This document shows positions 30,241-42,550 of a stretch of 64,000 nt of DNA, one piece after another. Below the pieces are notes generated by a model. It was not told where the DNA came from, made no database searches, and saw only the letters and a program-made list of their open reading frames with translations. This stretch comes from Areca catechu. Lineage: Eukaryota > Streptophyta > Magnoliopsida > Arecales > Arecaceae. The DNA is taken from the NCBI GenBank assembly GCA_021397845.1, contig CM038052.1, positions 133,739,854 through 133,803,853 on the forward strand, given 5' to 3'. Both the position numbers and the translations under genes were made by a program. How positions within the stretch are numbered: position 1 is the first letter of the stretch; the number at the start of each line of letters is the position of its first letter.

Positions 30241-32317
30241 TGTTGGGAAATGTGTCCCAAAGCCAATCATCTAGCTTGTAGATAATTGAACTATTATTGT
30301 AATTGTATATGAATATATTAAATAAAATTTATTCTGGCTGTTCATCATATTTTACATCTTCCTGTAATGAACTCTTGTGTGATGAAGTCCTTAGGACTAC
30401 TTTGATGTGATATAGAGATGATATATCATCTAGTCCTTAAATTCATTCATGACCAAATGATACATTGTCACAGGACGATAGTGTATCAAGTGTAGGTCAT
30501 TATATGTCATAGTCATTGGTTGTCCTCTTAACCAAGGAGTGTAGAGATACTGGTATGGCACGCAGGTGTTGTGCATATCACTTCACTTGATGTGACCCAT
30601 CTGTAGAACATTCTTATTGCCAAAGAGTAGTTTGCAATAGGATATGGATATAAGTGCTCCTCTAACTTGAGAACACTATGGTAACTTGCAATCAACTCAC
30701 TATGCTTAGGTGCCGGACTATCCGGATTTCTAATCCAGTGATGAAAGATTGCTGGGTACGGTCAAGTACTCGTATAGCAGTGGTTAATCAAGATGGGACT
30801 AACCCCTTCAAAAGAGTTTGGAGTGAATGACTCATTATGTCTTAATTGAGTAAAACCTTGGCCAGGTTAGTCCTTGTAAACAGTTACAGGGATTTTGAGT
30901 TTGAGACATTGTGATGGACTATTCTAGGGTTGGGCAGTTAAACCCTAAGTCATCCAAAGTATTGAAATTAAAGGAATGTTTTATAAGATTATCATATCCA
31001 TTTGGTTCTTGATAGTTGCTCTACAACCTTCTACCTATCCGGACACTGTGTGTCATTGCTAGATGGTAACTTTGGCTAGTATTGGAAGTGTTCTAGTACT
31101 ACCGATTTAGTATTTGAACCTATGGGGTCACAACTATAGGGGTTTTTGATTGATCTAATGGCTATTGAATGATTGGGAATTATTTTTGGACTCTTTGGAC
31201 AATTTGATTGTCCATCTACATTTGGAGTCGACTAATGTTATAAGTCAACTCAGTTGTAGGGATTTCATGATTTGTCAAATGTTGACACATCATGTTATAA
31301 TTATTGTGATAAAGGTTATAATTACTACATGTTGGTAATCAAATGGAGGGTTAGTGGCAATGTGTTGCTTGATTAACCCAATTTGATTGAGCAATCTAGT
31401 TTTGGTCAAACCAAATGTGATTTGGTTTGGGCTTGGGTTAGGTCCAATGTGATTGGCTGAATTAATGCCCCCCATTTCAAATTTAAGTTTGCATTATGAA
31501 TTCAAATTTTGATTTAAGTTTTAAATTCTGAATTTAGGTTGAATTTAAAAGGATTTAACTTCCATGGGCTTGAATGTTTTGTAACCCCCCTAAAACTTAT
31601 GAAACTCTCCCATTTTCTTCTCCCCCCACTGACCTATATATGGGGGCTTAATGAGGACATGAAGGTGAGTGATTTTTGAAGCTTATTTGCTGGAAAGTCT
31701 TTAAAAAGTAGAAGAAAAAGGAAAAAGAATGAAGAAAGCTTGAAACCTTTGTGTGGGGAGGAAAGTTTGGGTTTTGGTGTGTGCTACCTAGTGTTTTAGG
31801 CTTAGGAAGAGTGTCTTGGGAAGGGTTCTTAAGTGCACTTCCTACATCCTTCATAGTGCTTCTTTCATTTCTATAGCATCCTGAAGATAAAAAGAAGAGT
31901 CCTTAAGCCAATTTGTTTTGGCGAAGCTAGCACTTCAAAGAAAGAAGGTCAAGAAGAACTTGGTTAGGATTACCTATAGAGGCTAGACATGTGTGCGGCT
32001 TCCAGTGTGTTTGTCTTCCTTGGTGAGCTTTTCCTCAACCTGGCGAGTGTCTCATCGGATTAAAGGTAAGGCTCTTGGTGAGTTTTTTAAAGAATTGTTT
32101 GGGTATGTGCATTGAACATAGAATGATGCACAACTTTGTGTGCTTGTATTATCTTTCTTTTACATGTTAACATCATACATGATCCTATTCGTAAGCCTAT
32201 ATTAGAAATATTCTAATATTATATTTGATTAATATGATTAATCTAGTTTTCCGCTATGATGCAAGGTTAAAAAATTTTAAAGTTACATCATTATTGTCTA
32301 CATAATGTTTCCTTACA
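30241..32317 (+). repeat. Element G 5' LTR
   Basis: A 2077-bp LTR, TGTTGGGAAATGTGTCCC start, TTTCCTTACA end. A TATA-like CTATATATGGGG is at 31634-31645. The TGTTGG-GAAAT start resembles Angela-type copia LTRs of grasses (recalled). Short ORFs inside are not conserved in the 3' copy. Confidence 0.9.
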
Positions 32318-32318
32318 A

Positions 32319-32331
32319 TGATATCAAAGCC
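32319..32331 (+). other. Element G primer-binding site, mutated
   Basis: TGATATCAAAGCC; two G-to-A changes from the initiator tRNA-Met complement TGGTATCAGAGCC. Confidence 0.85.
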
Positions 32332-33939
32332 AGGTTCATTTGTATGATTATTTAACATATGATATGAAATATTAGTTTCCTTTCACATAGGAAGTACTTG
32401 GATTAACATGAATTTGCCATGGCCATCCAGCCATAAGAGAGAAGTAGGGTTTAAAGGCCCTCTCTTCTCATTCAATGAGATCCTATGGTGTGTAGGGGTG
32501 CCGCTTGCATCATGATTTTATGAAAAAGAAAAGTGAAGGTTTAGTAGATAAAATTGTTTTAATCTTGTATGTTAGATCTTTAATTTGTTAAGATGGATCT
32601 AATACAATGATATGATCTAAATCTACTGAAAAGTTTAGTGAAAATCTTTGAATGCTTTGTAAAATTGTTTCACATATTTGAAATTATTTCAAATAGGAAG
32701 TGATTTATTAAAAATATTTCAATTAGAATTGATAAAGTTATTTCTGAATTAAGTTATCTAATAACCTTTTAAGACTTAGGAATGTTATTCAAAACCTTGA
32801 GACATGATCATAACCCTTGGTTAATTGGGTTAGCTATAATTAGTCCTTAATTGGGTTAGACCTAAGTTTAGATGAAATAGATTTAATAGAGAATAAGTCT
32901 AATCAAATATTGTATTAGATCTCTTCTCTATAAATCACTCTAATTAGTTAGTTTGATCGGTCCAAACATCTAAATGGACTTGATTTTTGGCTTCGTGGTG
33001 AGTCCAAGTCTTTAGGTTGGTCCAATTGAGTCTGGTAAACCAATTGGTGTCTAAGATACGTCTGGCATCTTGATCAAGGTTCTTTAGGGCTAACTCTTAC
33101 CTGGCCAACTCAGGTTGGTGTCAAAGGCAAGAGACTTACTTGTCATAACCCATCCCTTGATCTCACTTACCTGGCCAATGTGGTGAACCAGAATTGATTG
33201 GATAATTGTTGATTCGAGTTCACCCATGTCATTAAGGTTATTAGTCATGACTGGTTATTAGGTGCCTAAGGACCAATTGATCATGAGCCCTCTATGAGCT
33301 AGTGGGAGGTTTCATGATTATGCCAATATTTTCTCTTAATGTGTCACAATGAATTAAATCTCCTAAATAATTAGGTCCTTTAAAGACAAAGTTATAGGAT
33401 AACCTAGTCTTAGCCTCCCATTAAATGGATGGTAATAAGCCCATTAGTTGGGTGATCATTGACTGATCCAAGATCAGGTGGTCATCACCGGCTGGTGGAA
33501 TTGCCATTCATGATATGATGGCTCGATGCAACTATCTTAACAAGTAGTTAGGTTAGCCGACCAAAGTCGGGCTTGATCATTTGTTAGTTAGAAGCATTGA
33601 ATTCGGTTATGTTATGGTTGGACCTAACCAGGACCTTCAATTGGAGACCCAAAGGCCAATTGATTAGCACCCTGGGCAAAAATTATTTACTAGAAATTGC
33701 TTCGAGAAGTAATTAGCTGTGAACCTACCTTTAGATGCACATGGGTTGGCCGCCGAAGTCGAGCTCATTTATAATCTATTGGATTCTAGTACCCACTAAG
33801 GAGTAAGTGTTATCTTCGGATTGGAGTGTAGAGGCTACCATCTATACAAAATAGTGGGAGAAACTTTTAGACTAAAGACCATGTCTTTAGGATATTAATA
33901 ATTCATAACACTAATATTTTTGGGGTATTTTCCATTCAA
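32332..33939 (+). promoter_or_regulatory. Element G leader with module 1 (32416-32508) and module 2 (33041-33182)
   Basis: A 1.6-kb leader without a gene. Module 1: GCCATGGCCATCCAGCCATA, variable middle, AATGAGATCCTATGG, TGTAGGGGTGCCGCTTG. Module 2: CCAATTGGTGTCTAAG, about 45 bases, CTTACCTGGCCAAC, GGTTGGTGTCAAAGG, about 45 bases, CACTTACCTGGCCAATG. Inner stem is CCAAC/GGTTGG, a changed but still paired version of B's CCAAT/ATTGG. The order PBS, module 1, module 2, gag is the same as in F and A. Confidence 0.72.
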
Positions 33940-34800
33940 ATCATATCCACCAGTCTGTTGCTCCAATCATTGCTTGACAATGACAAACTTATGGGTCCCA
34001 ACTTCGAAAACTGGTATCGAAGACTCGGATAGTTCTGGAGCACGAAAGGATCCTATATGTGATAGTGATCCTACACTTAAGGAACCTGCTGCCAATGCCC
34101 GTACTGCAGTCATGGATGCTTATCAGAAGTGGCTCTCTGACTGTATACGATATGATGGATTATGTTGGTAGTGATGAACGACAAGTTCAGTTGCAGGTTT
34201 GAGGAAGCCCAGCCAGAGGAGATCCTTCAAAAGTTGAAGGAGTCTTTTGGCACACCTATGATGTTGAGCGGTACAGGATTTCCTTTGCCATTTTCAGCAC
34301 TCGGATGCGTGATGGAGCATTAGTTACTGATCATGTACTGTACATGATCGAGTTGATTGAGCATTTGGGCAAGCTCGGATTTTCCTTGCTGAGCAAATGG
34401 GGAAAAATACGATTTTGAATTCCTTGCTTCCCTCCTACTTGGACTTTCTCGATCACTATAGATTGAATAGGCCTATAGTAAACTACCACGGTTTGTTGGG
34501 TTTACTGCAGACCTATGAGAAAGATCATCAGCTTAATAATGGGTTGGTGAACCTAGTGGGAGGCAGTGAGGCAAGACATCATCCTTTTGGGAAAGGAAAA
34601 AAGAAAAAGAATAATCCAAGAAGGTGCAAAGTGCTAGGCCTAGCCAAACAAGGAAGAAGGCTGATCAGAGTAAGGCAGAGTGCTTCTATTACAAGAAGCA
34701 GGTTTATTAGAGGAGGAACTATCCTACCTACCTTGCTACTCTTGACTCGAACAAGCCAAAGAAGAGAAAGTAGCAAGCTGTTGTTGCACAAGGTAATTAT
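33940..34800 (+). pseudogene. gag: Element G copia gag
   Basis: Reading in shifting frames gives DKLMGPNFENWYRRL (the copia gag N-terminal W motif), then EEILQKLKESFGTP, and from 34397 ILNSLLPSYLDFLDHYRLNR, NYHGLLGLLQTYEKDHQ, GLVNLVGGSEARHHP, a Lys-rich stretch KGKKKKN. The zinc knuckle is barely visible after it (near 34680). J has the same LNSLPSFYLDF and YHGLLGLLQTYEKDH blocks on the minus strand. Confidence 0.85.
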
Positions 34801-34839
34801 ATGATAACACCTTATAATTCTCTAAATGTAATATTACTA

Positions 34840-36140
34840 ATTGGGTATTGGATACCAGAAGTCCTATTCATATTTGCAATTCTTTATAGGGGCTTCAAGT
34901 TAGTAGGAGATTCGAGTATGGTGACAAATTCCTGAATGTGGGAAATGGAAGTCAAGTTCCAATCCTGGCATTGGGTGTTATCAAGCTAGTTTTCAAGTCT
35001 TGTATTGTCATTTTGAATGACGGTCATTATTGTCCATCTTTTCTTATGAATATCATTTTCTGTAGGCCAGTTGGCCAATAAAAATTATAAATTTTTAATA
35101 AAGAATGATGTTTTTTCTATCATTGTGAATGGTGTGAGACTTATGGATGGATGTTTGAGTAATGGCATATACTTACTATCACGACCTGTTATAGTAATGA
35201 CAACTTCTTGCAAATGCCCTAGGATAGATAATATCAGTGATACTTATCTCTGGCACTATAGGCTAGGTCATATTAATAAGAACAGGATCAACAAGTTAGT
35301 TGGAGAAGGTCTCCTGAATATCAGTGATTGTGAATCACTGCCAACTTATGAATCTTGTCTTGTTGGTAAAATGATCAAATCATCTTTTACTAGAAAAGGT
35401 GAGCAAGCCAATGATATTCTTAGTTTGGTACATACTTTATATGGACCAATGAATATTAGTGCCAAGGGTGGGTATAACTATGTCATTACATTTACAGACG
35501 ACCTATCCAGGTATGGTTATGTCTTCTTAATGAGACATAAATCTGAGTCATTTGAAATGTTCAAACGATATCGTAATGAAGTAGAAAAACAAACTGGAAA
35601 TTAATTAAAACCCTTTAATCATATCGAGGTGGTGAGTATCTTTCTGGTGAGTTTCTATCTTATTTTGAGGAGAATGGGATCTTCTCAATGGACTCCTCTA
35701 GGAACACCTCAGTTAAATGGAGTGTCTAAAAAGAAGAATCAAACTCTATTAGATATGGTCCGATCCATGGTGGGCTTAGCCACTCTACCTATATCCTTTT
35801 GGGGATATGCTCTTGAGTCAGCATGTTATCTTTTGAATAGGTTTCCTAGTAAATCCATTGACAAACTCCATATGAGATATGGATTGGGCGTAAGCCAACA
35901 CTTTTACATCTTCAAGTTTGGGGGTGTCCGACTTATGTCAAATATTTGTAGACAGATAAACTTGGACCTAGGTCTGACGGGCACCTCTTTGTTGGGTATT
36001 CAAAGGAGTCTAAAAGATATTATGCCTGAGGAATATAGAGTGTTCGTTAGTCTTAAGGCTATCCTTTTGGAAATGGAGTACCTTATTGAAGGCACTCGAG
36101 CTGCCGACGTTGAATTTGGGGAAGTTCAATAGGTAGAGGA
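34840..36140 (+). pseudogene. pol: Element G protease end, pre-integrase and integrase
   Basis: After a decayed protease (WILDT-like near 34850), frame 35071-35604 shows the pre-integrase LWHYRLGHINKNRINKLVGE and LPTYESCLVGKM (first Cys of the CxxC pair is Tyr, the same change as in J), then GGYNYVITFTDDLSRYGYVF (catalytic Asp). Frame 35629-36132 continues with WTPLGTPQLNGVSKKKNQTL (catalytic Glu region, NGVSE to NGVSK), MVRSMVGLATLPISFWGYAL and a decayed C-terminus to about 36132. Confidence 0.88.
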
Positions 36141-36199
36141 AACACATTCTTGGATCGCTATAGAACTAGATTTGATAAGATCTGAGCCTATTATGTAAC

Positions 36200-37301
36200 C
36201 ATTAAGGTAATCCATTAGAGCACCATGTCAGCCGGATGGATACTATGGTTTTCTAGTCTGGGATGGTGATCCTGTGAGCTCGATGAGAACAACGAGGATC
36301 TGATCTCCTATATAGATGCAATGCAGAGGTTTGACTCTGAGAAATGGCTGAGGCCATGAAATCTGAAATAGAGTCCATGGAAATCAATAATGTGTGGACA
36401 TTGGTTGATCCACCTGAAGAGATAAAATTCATTTGGTGCAAATGGATCTTCAAGAGGAGGGAGGTGTAGATGGGTGGTGGAGACCGATAAAACCTGTCTG
36501 GTTGCCAAGGGATATCGTCAACGTTATGGCATAGACTATGATGAGACATTTTCTTCTATGGCAATGGTTAAGTCTATTTGGATTATGCTTGCTCTAGCAA
36601 CATATCTAGATTATGAAATTTGGCAAATGGATGTCTGAACAGCTTTCCTAAATGGTGAGCTAGAATAGGAGGTGTATATGATGCAACCTAAAGGGTTCAC
36701 TCTATAGATGAGTCTAAGGTGTGCAAGCTGCAGGGTTCATTTATGGACTGAAGTAGGCATCTTGGATTTGGAATATGCATTTTGATAAATGTATCAAGAT
36801 GTATGGCTTCGTTAGGAACGGAGAAGAACCTTGCATATATAAATAGGCTAATGGTTTGGTAGTTATATTTCTTGTTTGTATATGGATGACATTCTCTTAA
36901 TCGGGAATGACATTCCTGCATTACAGGAAATAAAGGTCTGGTTATCATCTCAATTCTTTTGAAGGACTTGGGTGAAGCTTCCTACATACTTGGTATGAAA
37001 ATTTATAGAGATAGATCTAGGAAGTTTTGGGATTGTCTCAATCAACGTACATAGACACTGTGTTGAAATGGTTCAGCAAGAAAAATTCCAAAAAGGCTAT
37101 CTTCCGATAGACCATAAAATTACTCTTTTCAAGAAGGATTGTGCGATAACTCCTAAGGAGAGAGTGTATGCATAAGATTCCAAATACTTCGGCAGTGGGT
37201 TCTATCATATGCCTGACATGTACCAGACCAGGCATGGCATACTCACTAAGGATACTGAGTATCTAGTCTGACCCAGGTGAGGCACATTGGAAGGTAGTAA
37301 A
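36200..37301 (+). pseudogene. pol: Element G copia reverse transcriptase and start of RNase H
   Basis: RT blocks are readable across many shifts: NNVWTLVDPPEE-like (36385), LVAKGYRQRYGIDYDETFS (36500), YEIWQMDV with a stop before TAFLNGELE (36610-36665), MMQPKGF, then the YVDD region at about 36880 read as LVCIWMTFS in one frame. The RNase H start AHWKVVK is at 37281-37301, where element F interrupts. After F, at 49948, the frame resumes as SILKYL. Confidence 0.85.
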
Positions 37302-38284
37302 TTTGGGTTTTTAGGGTTTTGATGGAATAGTGGAACAATGGATTTTAAAAATTTCTTCCTTGAAACTCTAAATGACTTGAAACCCTATGCCCAAGATCCC
37401 TTATTTCATTACAATTAACAAGTCATTCAATTAGGGTTTGGAAAAATATCTGGAACACTAATACCTTCTTCTTTCCACTAGGCACACAAGTGCATGCCCT
37501 CTAGAGGTGATCCACACAGGAATGGAACCTAGGAAGCACTCCTTAGTAGGTTGCTTAAATCACTGGGACTCTTCTAATGGAATTTCTTCCTTTGGTAGCC
37601 TCTCTTTCCTTGCTCAGACCCTTGCCCTCTCGTAGAGCACTCTGAGCCCTTTCCAAAACTATCTTCACTTTCGCTTACACTTTCTAATGCACTTCTTAAA
37701 ACCCTTTTCTTAAAATGAAGTACTTGTCTTAAGACAAGATAAGGGAGGAAGAGACAAAAGGAGAGTATGGTAGAGTGTAAGTGTAAGAATGCAGGAAATA
37801 AAGGATTTGTGATACCATCAGCCTAAACCGATGGCTATTTATAGGAGAGGGGGAGGTGCCAAATAAACCCTATCATCAGCCTTTGATCTATCCAAACACA
37901 GATCAAATAAGACTCTTCACTAAGAAGAAGTCTTATCATGAAAGGTCAAGACCTTTCATGCACCAAAAGCCTTATATCCCTTTGTCTGGATAATATGGCC
38001 CACTATCCTCATGCCATGTGGGATGTACCAGCAGGGAGGTTGCTTAGATGGCATGGAATGAAGTGACCTTTCAAGAGTCAAGTTCTTTCATTGTGAAGGA
38101 CTCTTGGATTTAAATGTTGCGGTAACCAAGTGAAGGGACACAACACTCACTTAGCGTGCCAACTTGCTTCACCGCCCAAGCTTTTTTTCCACCGGTAATA
38201 AGCCAACACTATTAGACATTAGATGAGGCAAGGGATGCCTTGTTCCACGTGGAAACCAAGTCCCCAAAGCTGAAGGACTCTAGG

Positions 38285-39076
38285 TGATGGGGACCTGAGA
38301 GTCTAGTATATTTTATTTTGAGTCCAGTTGAGTCCATTTAGTTGAGTCCAGTAATTTTCAGTCTAATCAAGTGAGTTAGATCGAGTCTTGTAATTTTCAT
38401 TCATGTCAAGATCCAGAGAGAGTAAGCAGATTAGGAGATTCACCAAGCCCCCGAAACCAGAGCTGGCCTTCATGCACATCGGCCCTTTCATGCCGCCAAG
38501 CCCAAAAGAGAGAGCTCCAGTCCGAGACCAAGGCCTACTATTGACTAGGTCCACCAAGATTTCTTGGCGCACAAGTCAAGGTTTCTTAACCCTCAAGTCA
38601 TGTACCCTGGGGTGAATCTATAAATACACCACCCCTCTTGTATTTTATATGCTATATATGAATAAAATTTTTTGAGTTCTGTGTGAAGGATCTGTGTGAT
38701 CCAAGGATATCTGTGTGATCCCTGATTTACTATGTGGGGCATACGTATGAGCCCGGATATCTGGTGTGATCAATTCCTCCTCCTTTTCAGGGTATCTGTG
38801 TGATCCCTAAGGGTATCTGTGTGATCCCTAAGGGCATCTGTGTGAGCCCACGGTCTCTGAGTGATCCCTTCCTCCTCCTTTTCAGGGTATCTGTATGATC
38901 CCTGGGGCATCTATGTTAGCCCTTTGCTTTGTGCTTGTCCTCCTAAGAAAATCTATGTGAACCCCAGTTATCTTTCTAAATCCTTAGCCCTCTTCTTTCT
39001 TCTTCTAGATAAACCCTAATCCTCTGGTGACTTCTATGCTTGCCAGCGATCCTACCCGTGCATCTGTCCCGCATCA
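38285..39076 (+). repeat. Element E 5' LTR
   Basis: Starts TGATGGGGACCTGAGAG, ends TGTCCCGCATCA. TATA box TATAAATA at 38619-38626, after which (in R/U5) lie the ~20-base repeats. Confidence 0.92.
38686..38965. repeat. Short tandem repeats GGGTATCTGTGTGATCCC in element E LTR
   Basis: About ten degenerate units with the core ATCTGTGTGATCCC or ATCTGTGTGAGCCC, many spaced about 20-22 bases, with CCTCCTCCTTTTCAGG spacers between blocks. GGGNATC can pair with GATCCC, so each unit is a small potential hairpin. They lie downstream of the TATA box, hence in the transcribed part. The 3' LTR has them at about 40588-40840. Confidence 0.8.
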
Positions 39077-39078
39077 AC

Positions 39079-39092
39079 TTAGTATCAGAGCC
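39079..39092 (+). other. Element E primer-binding site
   Basis: TTAGTATCAGAGCC; one base off the initiator tRNA-Met complement, two bases after the LTR. Confidence 0.87.
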
Positions 39093-40186
39093 AAGATGGA
39101 TAAAGGTATCTTTCTTTTTCCCGAATCTTCTTGATGCTGACACCCCTGCTACCATAGCACCATCGACACCTGCTGCCACCGATCGGAGCACCACACTGCT
39201 CTCTCCCACCAGATCCTCCCTGCCACTGCCACCGTCAATGATGCTAGAATCCTCCAGATGCACCCCAAGTCGAGCCTCACTGTTCGTTGTCTTCCCCGAC
39301 CGGAGAGATCCACGATCGACCGAGGATATCACCGCTACCAAATGCCAAAATGAGACCGTGCCTACCTCCCCGTGCTACCATCTTCCTCCCCAGCACCGTC
39401 GCTAACCGCCACCCGCTCCACCCTAGCATCATCGCCAGTGGAGCCGCCCGATGTCCGCAAGGCCTCGATCCACCCCAAAACTCTACATCCACAACCCAAA
39501 CCCATCGTCCACCCTTCTCGGACTTATCCGATTGCCGAATCCACTCCTCCCACCGACTGGAACCGCCCCAGGCCACTCGAATCATGCCTGCCTCTGCCCA
39601 TGAAGCCTGTCTCCACATCGCCTGCAACCAGGAATGCCGCTGATCATGCCTCCACTGATGCCGATCCGAAAGTTCCCACCCCGACCTCCTCCTCCCATCT
39701 ATCCGATCTGGCCCCCTTCGACTATGCCAGCATCTCTTCAGCTCATCCTCTGCCTGGAGTCATCCATGCTGGCCATCATCTCTCCATTCGCCATCATTGA
39801 TTTACTGCCCGAACCTGAGCGCACCACCTCCCCAACTCCACCTCCTTCCACCCGTCTGGACCCTAGTGCCGCCGTCTTCATTCCCTCGCCATCGCCGGTG
39901 AAGGCGTGCTGGATTTCACTACCGGAGGACCTCCCCCGTTAAAGCCTTAGGTCCGTGAAGGAGAAAGGGGACAGCATGAACATAAAAGTAGTGCCGTCCC
40001 CTATTACCGACTTCAGTGTTGCATGGTTCCTAGAGCTACACAATTTCCAGAGCACATATTCTCAGAGCAATAGGAATTTCAAAGTTTCACAGATCTCAAA
40101 GTAGAGATGAATAAAAAAAGAAAAAAAGGTGAAAAAAAAAATTGAACCTAGTATATTTATTTCGAGTTCTCCCAACTCCAGGGGAA
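39093..40186 (+). other. Element E GC-rich core, origin unknown
   Basis: 39130-39950 is strongly C- and GC-rich, unlike the AT-rich surroundings, and several overlapping frames on both strands stay open simply because stop codons are rare. The plus frames 39287-39643 and 39634-39942 are Pro/Ser-rich (for example RKFPPRPPPPIYPIW) but I recognise no domain. By analogy with D it is probably captured host DNA, such as a 5' UTR or a Pro-rich coding piece. The final ~100 bases before the PPT are AT-rich and non-coding. Confidence 0.6.
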
Positions 40187-40952
40187 TGATGGAGACCTGA
40201 GAGTCTAGTATATTTATTTTGTCCAGTTGAGTCCATTTAGTCGAGTCCAGTAATTTTCAGTCCAATCAAGTGAGTTAGATCGAGTCCTATAATTTTTATT
40301 CATGTCAAGATCCAAGAGGAGAGTAAGTAGACTAGGAGATTCACCAGGCCCCCCAACCAAAGCTGGCCTTCATGCACCTAGGCCCTTTCATGTTTCCCAG
40401 CCCACAAGAAAGAGCTACAGTCCGAGACAAAGGCCCACTATTGACCTCCACCAGGGTTTCTTGGCCCACAAGTCTGGGTTTCTTAGCCCTCAAGTAATGT
40501 ACCCTGGGGTGAATCTATAAATACCCCACCCCCTCTTGTATTTTTTATGCTATGGATGAATAAAGTTTCTTGAGTTCTGTGTGAAGTATCTGTGTGATCT
40601 CAAGGTATCTGTGTGATCCCTGATTTACTGTGTGAGGGCATCTGTGTGAGCCCAGGATATTTGTGTGATCCCTTCCTCCTCCTTTTTAGGGTATCTTGGT
40701 GATCCCTAAAGGCATCTATATGAGCCCAGGGTATCTGTGTCATCCCTCCTCCTCCTTTTCAGGGTATCTGTGTGATCCCTGGTGCATCTATGTGAGCCCT
40801 TTTCTTTGTGCTTGTCTTTCTAGGAGATCTGTATGAACCCCAGTTATCTTTCTAAGTCCTTAGCCATCTTCTTTCTTCTTCCAGATAAACCTTAATCCTC
40901 TGGTGACTTCTATACTCGCCAGCGATCTTACCCGCACATCTGTCCTGCATCA
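40187..40952 (+). repeat. Element E 3' LTR
   Basis: Starts TGATGGAGACCTGAGAG directly after the PPT, ends TGTCCTGCATCA. TATA box at 40516-40523. Confidence 0.92.
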
Positions 40953-42550
40953 CAAGGTCCTTTTCTGTGCACCAATAGTGAAGGTCGCTACTCTTCACTT
41001 GTCTGTCAACTTTCTCCATGCCATATGCTACCTTTGACCAGTCAAAGTATATCCAATATAGGTGTCAAATGAAAGGGGATTAATGTACTTTATCACCATA
41101 TAAGTGATTATCAAGCAGAAGGACTCTTGGTCCTTTTGTGCCCCTTTAATTATTGACCATTTCTTTTGGCACCAAGAGTCCCATGCCCTTGGGACTCTTG
41201 GTATTTGGTGCATAAAATCCATGAAAAATTTCAAATAAATTATGATAAAATCGTCCCACTAAGGACTCAACCTAATTTAGGTCTCTCATAAATGGTTAGT
41301 CCATTTAGAAACTTTTTAGACCCAATTCAATTGGGTTAGGAGTTTAGTTCGGCCAATACATGCTAGTGTGCAATCTAGCTAACCAATTAGGATCCCATGA
41401 TCCTAATTAAATATCAATTGACTTCCTAGGTCAATTATCTAATGTGTGTGACCCTTTGGATTCCATATCTAGCTAGCAGTAGGACTACGTCCAAGCTAAT
41501 TCGATTCAATCAGACCTGATTGACCTAATTAGGTCAAATTGAGCTGACCTAAGTTGCCAATTCTAACTAGCTTTCGAATTGACTCATGAATTCAACTAAA
41601 TTGATTTATGAAACCTACAAGACATGATTGATGTCTAGCAATATATCATTCCTACCTAAAAGATGAGGAATTTGATGGAATGTACAAAAATACCCTTTAG
41701 TGGAAAGTTACAATGCAATTCAATCCTTTGATCTCCTGTATCTTGATTAAGTGATGGACATGGATAATTGTCAACTCCTACTTAATCATTTTGAATCTCA
41801 ATTCGATAAAGAACATTCGATCGATGAAAGATTAGAAACCTTATCTAATCTCATCCTGATTGATCAAAGACTTCCAGAGTCATCATTCGAAAAGATCACA
41901 CGGGATAACTTCTCCTCTTACTATGAGTGATTGATTCCTTGTTGACCTACTCATTACCTTCATACACAATCCACCATATCCAGAAATACCCTGTATATCA
42001 TTTAATTGCCATGAGTGAGTATGCACCAAAACATGGGTTCATCTGTACAATACTATGGTAGTCTTAGGTCTAAGGATCATATGCACAACTCCCACTAAGA
42101 GAACATTCTTTTGAAAAGTAAGAATTCCATTTGATGTTCTCTTGTCGAATTAGTTCAGTGGACTCATAACCTAATGAGCACCCACATCCTTGTATTAGTA
42201 TCTCTACATAAGTGGTTATGAGACCAACCACCCTCTCCATCGAGCATATATAGGATGTGCTAGTCTTTACGGATTCATCGATCCCTGAATCGATTATCCA
42301 ATGACTAGGAACATTTTAGATTAGGGTTTATAGGAACATAGGTCTCACCATTATGATCTCCATCATAACCCTAATTTCATTGCCCAAGCCTATGGGGTTT
42401 ATCATAGTCTTGATAAGATACAGTTGTATGATGAGTCAAAAGATGTCTTTTATTGATAAATAATATCATACAAGAGTTGTAAGATCATGGAAATGCCCTT
42501 ACAATGATTGGCTTTTAGGGCACTATTCTTTCAATCTTCCACTTGCACTA

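Larger units (their letters stand above)
38285..40952 (+). mobile_element. Element E: non-autonomous LTR retrotransposon related to D
   Basis: LTRs 38285-39076 (792 bp) and 40187-40952 (766 bp), PBS TTAGTATCAGAGCC, PPT CCCAACTCCAGGGGAA at 40171-40186. TSD CTAGG (38280-38284) and CAAGG (40953-40957), one mismatch; the sibling F LTR has the empty site CTCTAGGTCC. The 1.1-kb interior has no gag or pol, only a GC-rich core. Sense internal ends match D: GGTATCTTTCTTTTTCCCGA near 39106 and the 39987-40050 block. D and E are thus two members of one family with different cores. Confidence 0.9.
37304..42533 (-). repeat. Element F 3' LTR, split by element E
   Basis: Sense start at 42533 (TGAAAGAATAGTGCCC) after the PPT AAGTGGAAGAT (plus 42534 onward); sense end at 37304 (AAAAACCCA). 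E and a TSD copy occupy 38285-40957. The sibling LTR (47373-49947) shows the uninterrupted site at 48354-48375. Confidence 0.9.

Noticed and set aside
32416..32508. Module 1 as a SINE
   Set aside because: No A/B box order, poly-A tail or flanking duplication was seen; its place after the PBS is the same in each element.
39040..39942. Four overlapping plus ORFs and two minus ORFs in element E
   Set aside because: All arise from low stop-codon density in C-rich DNA; no frame shows a domain or codon pattern standing out.
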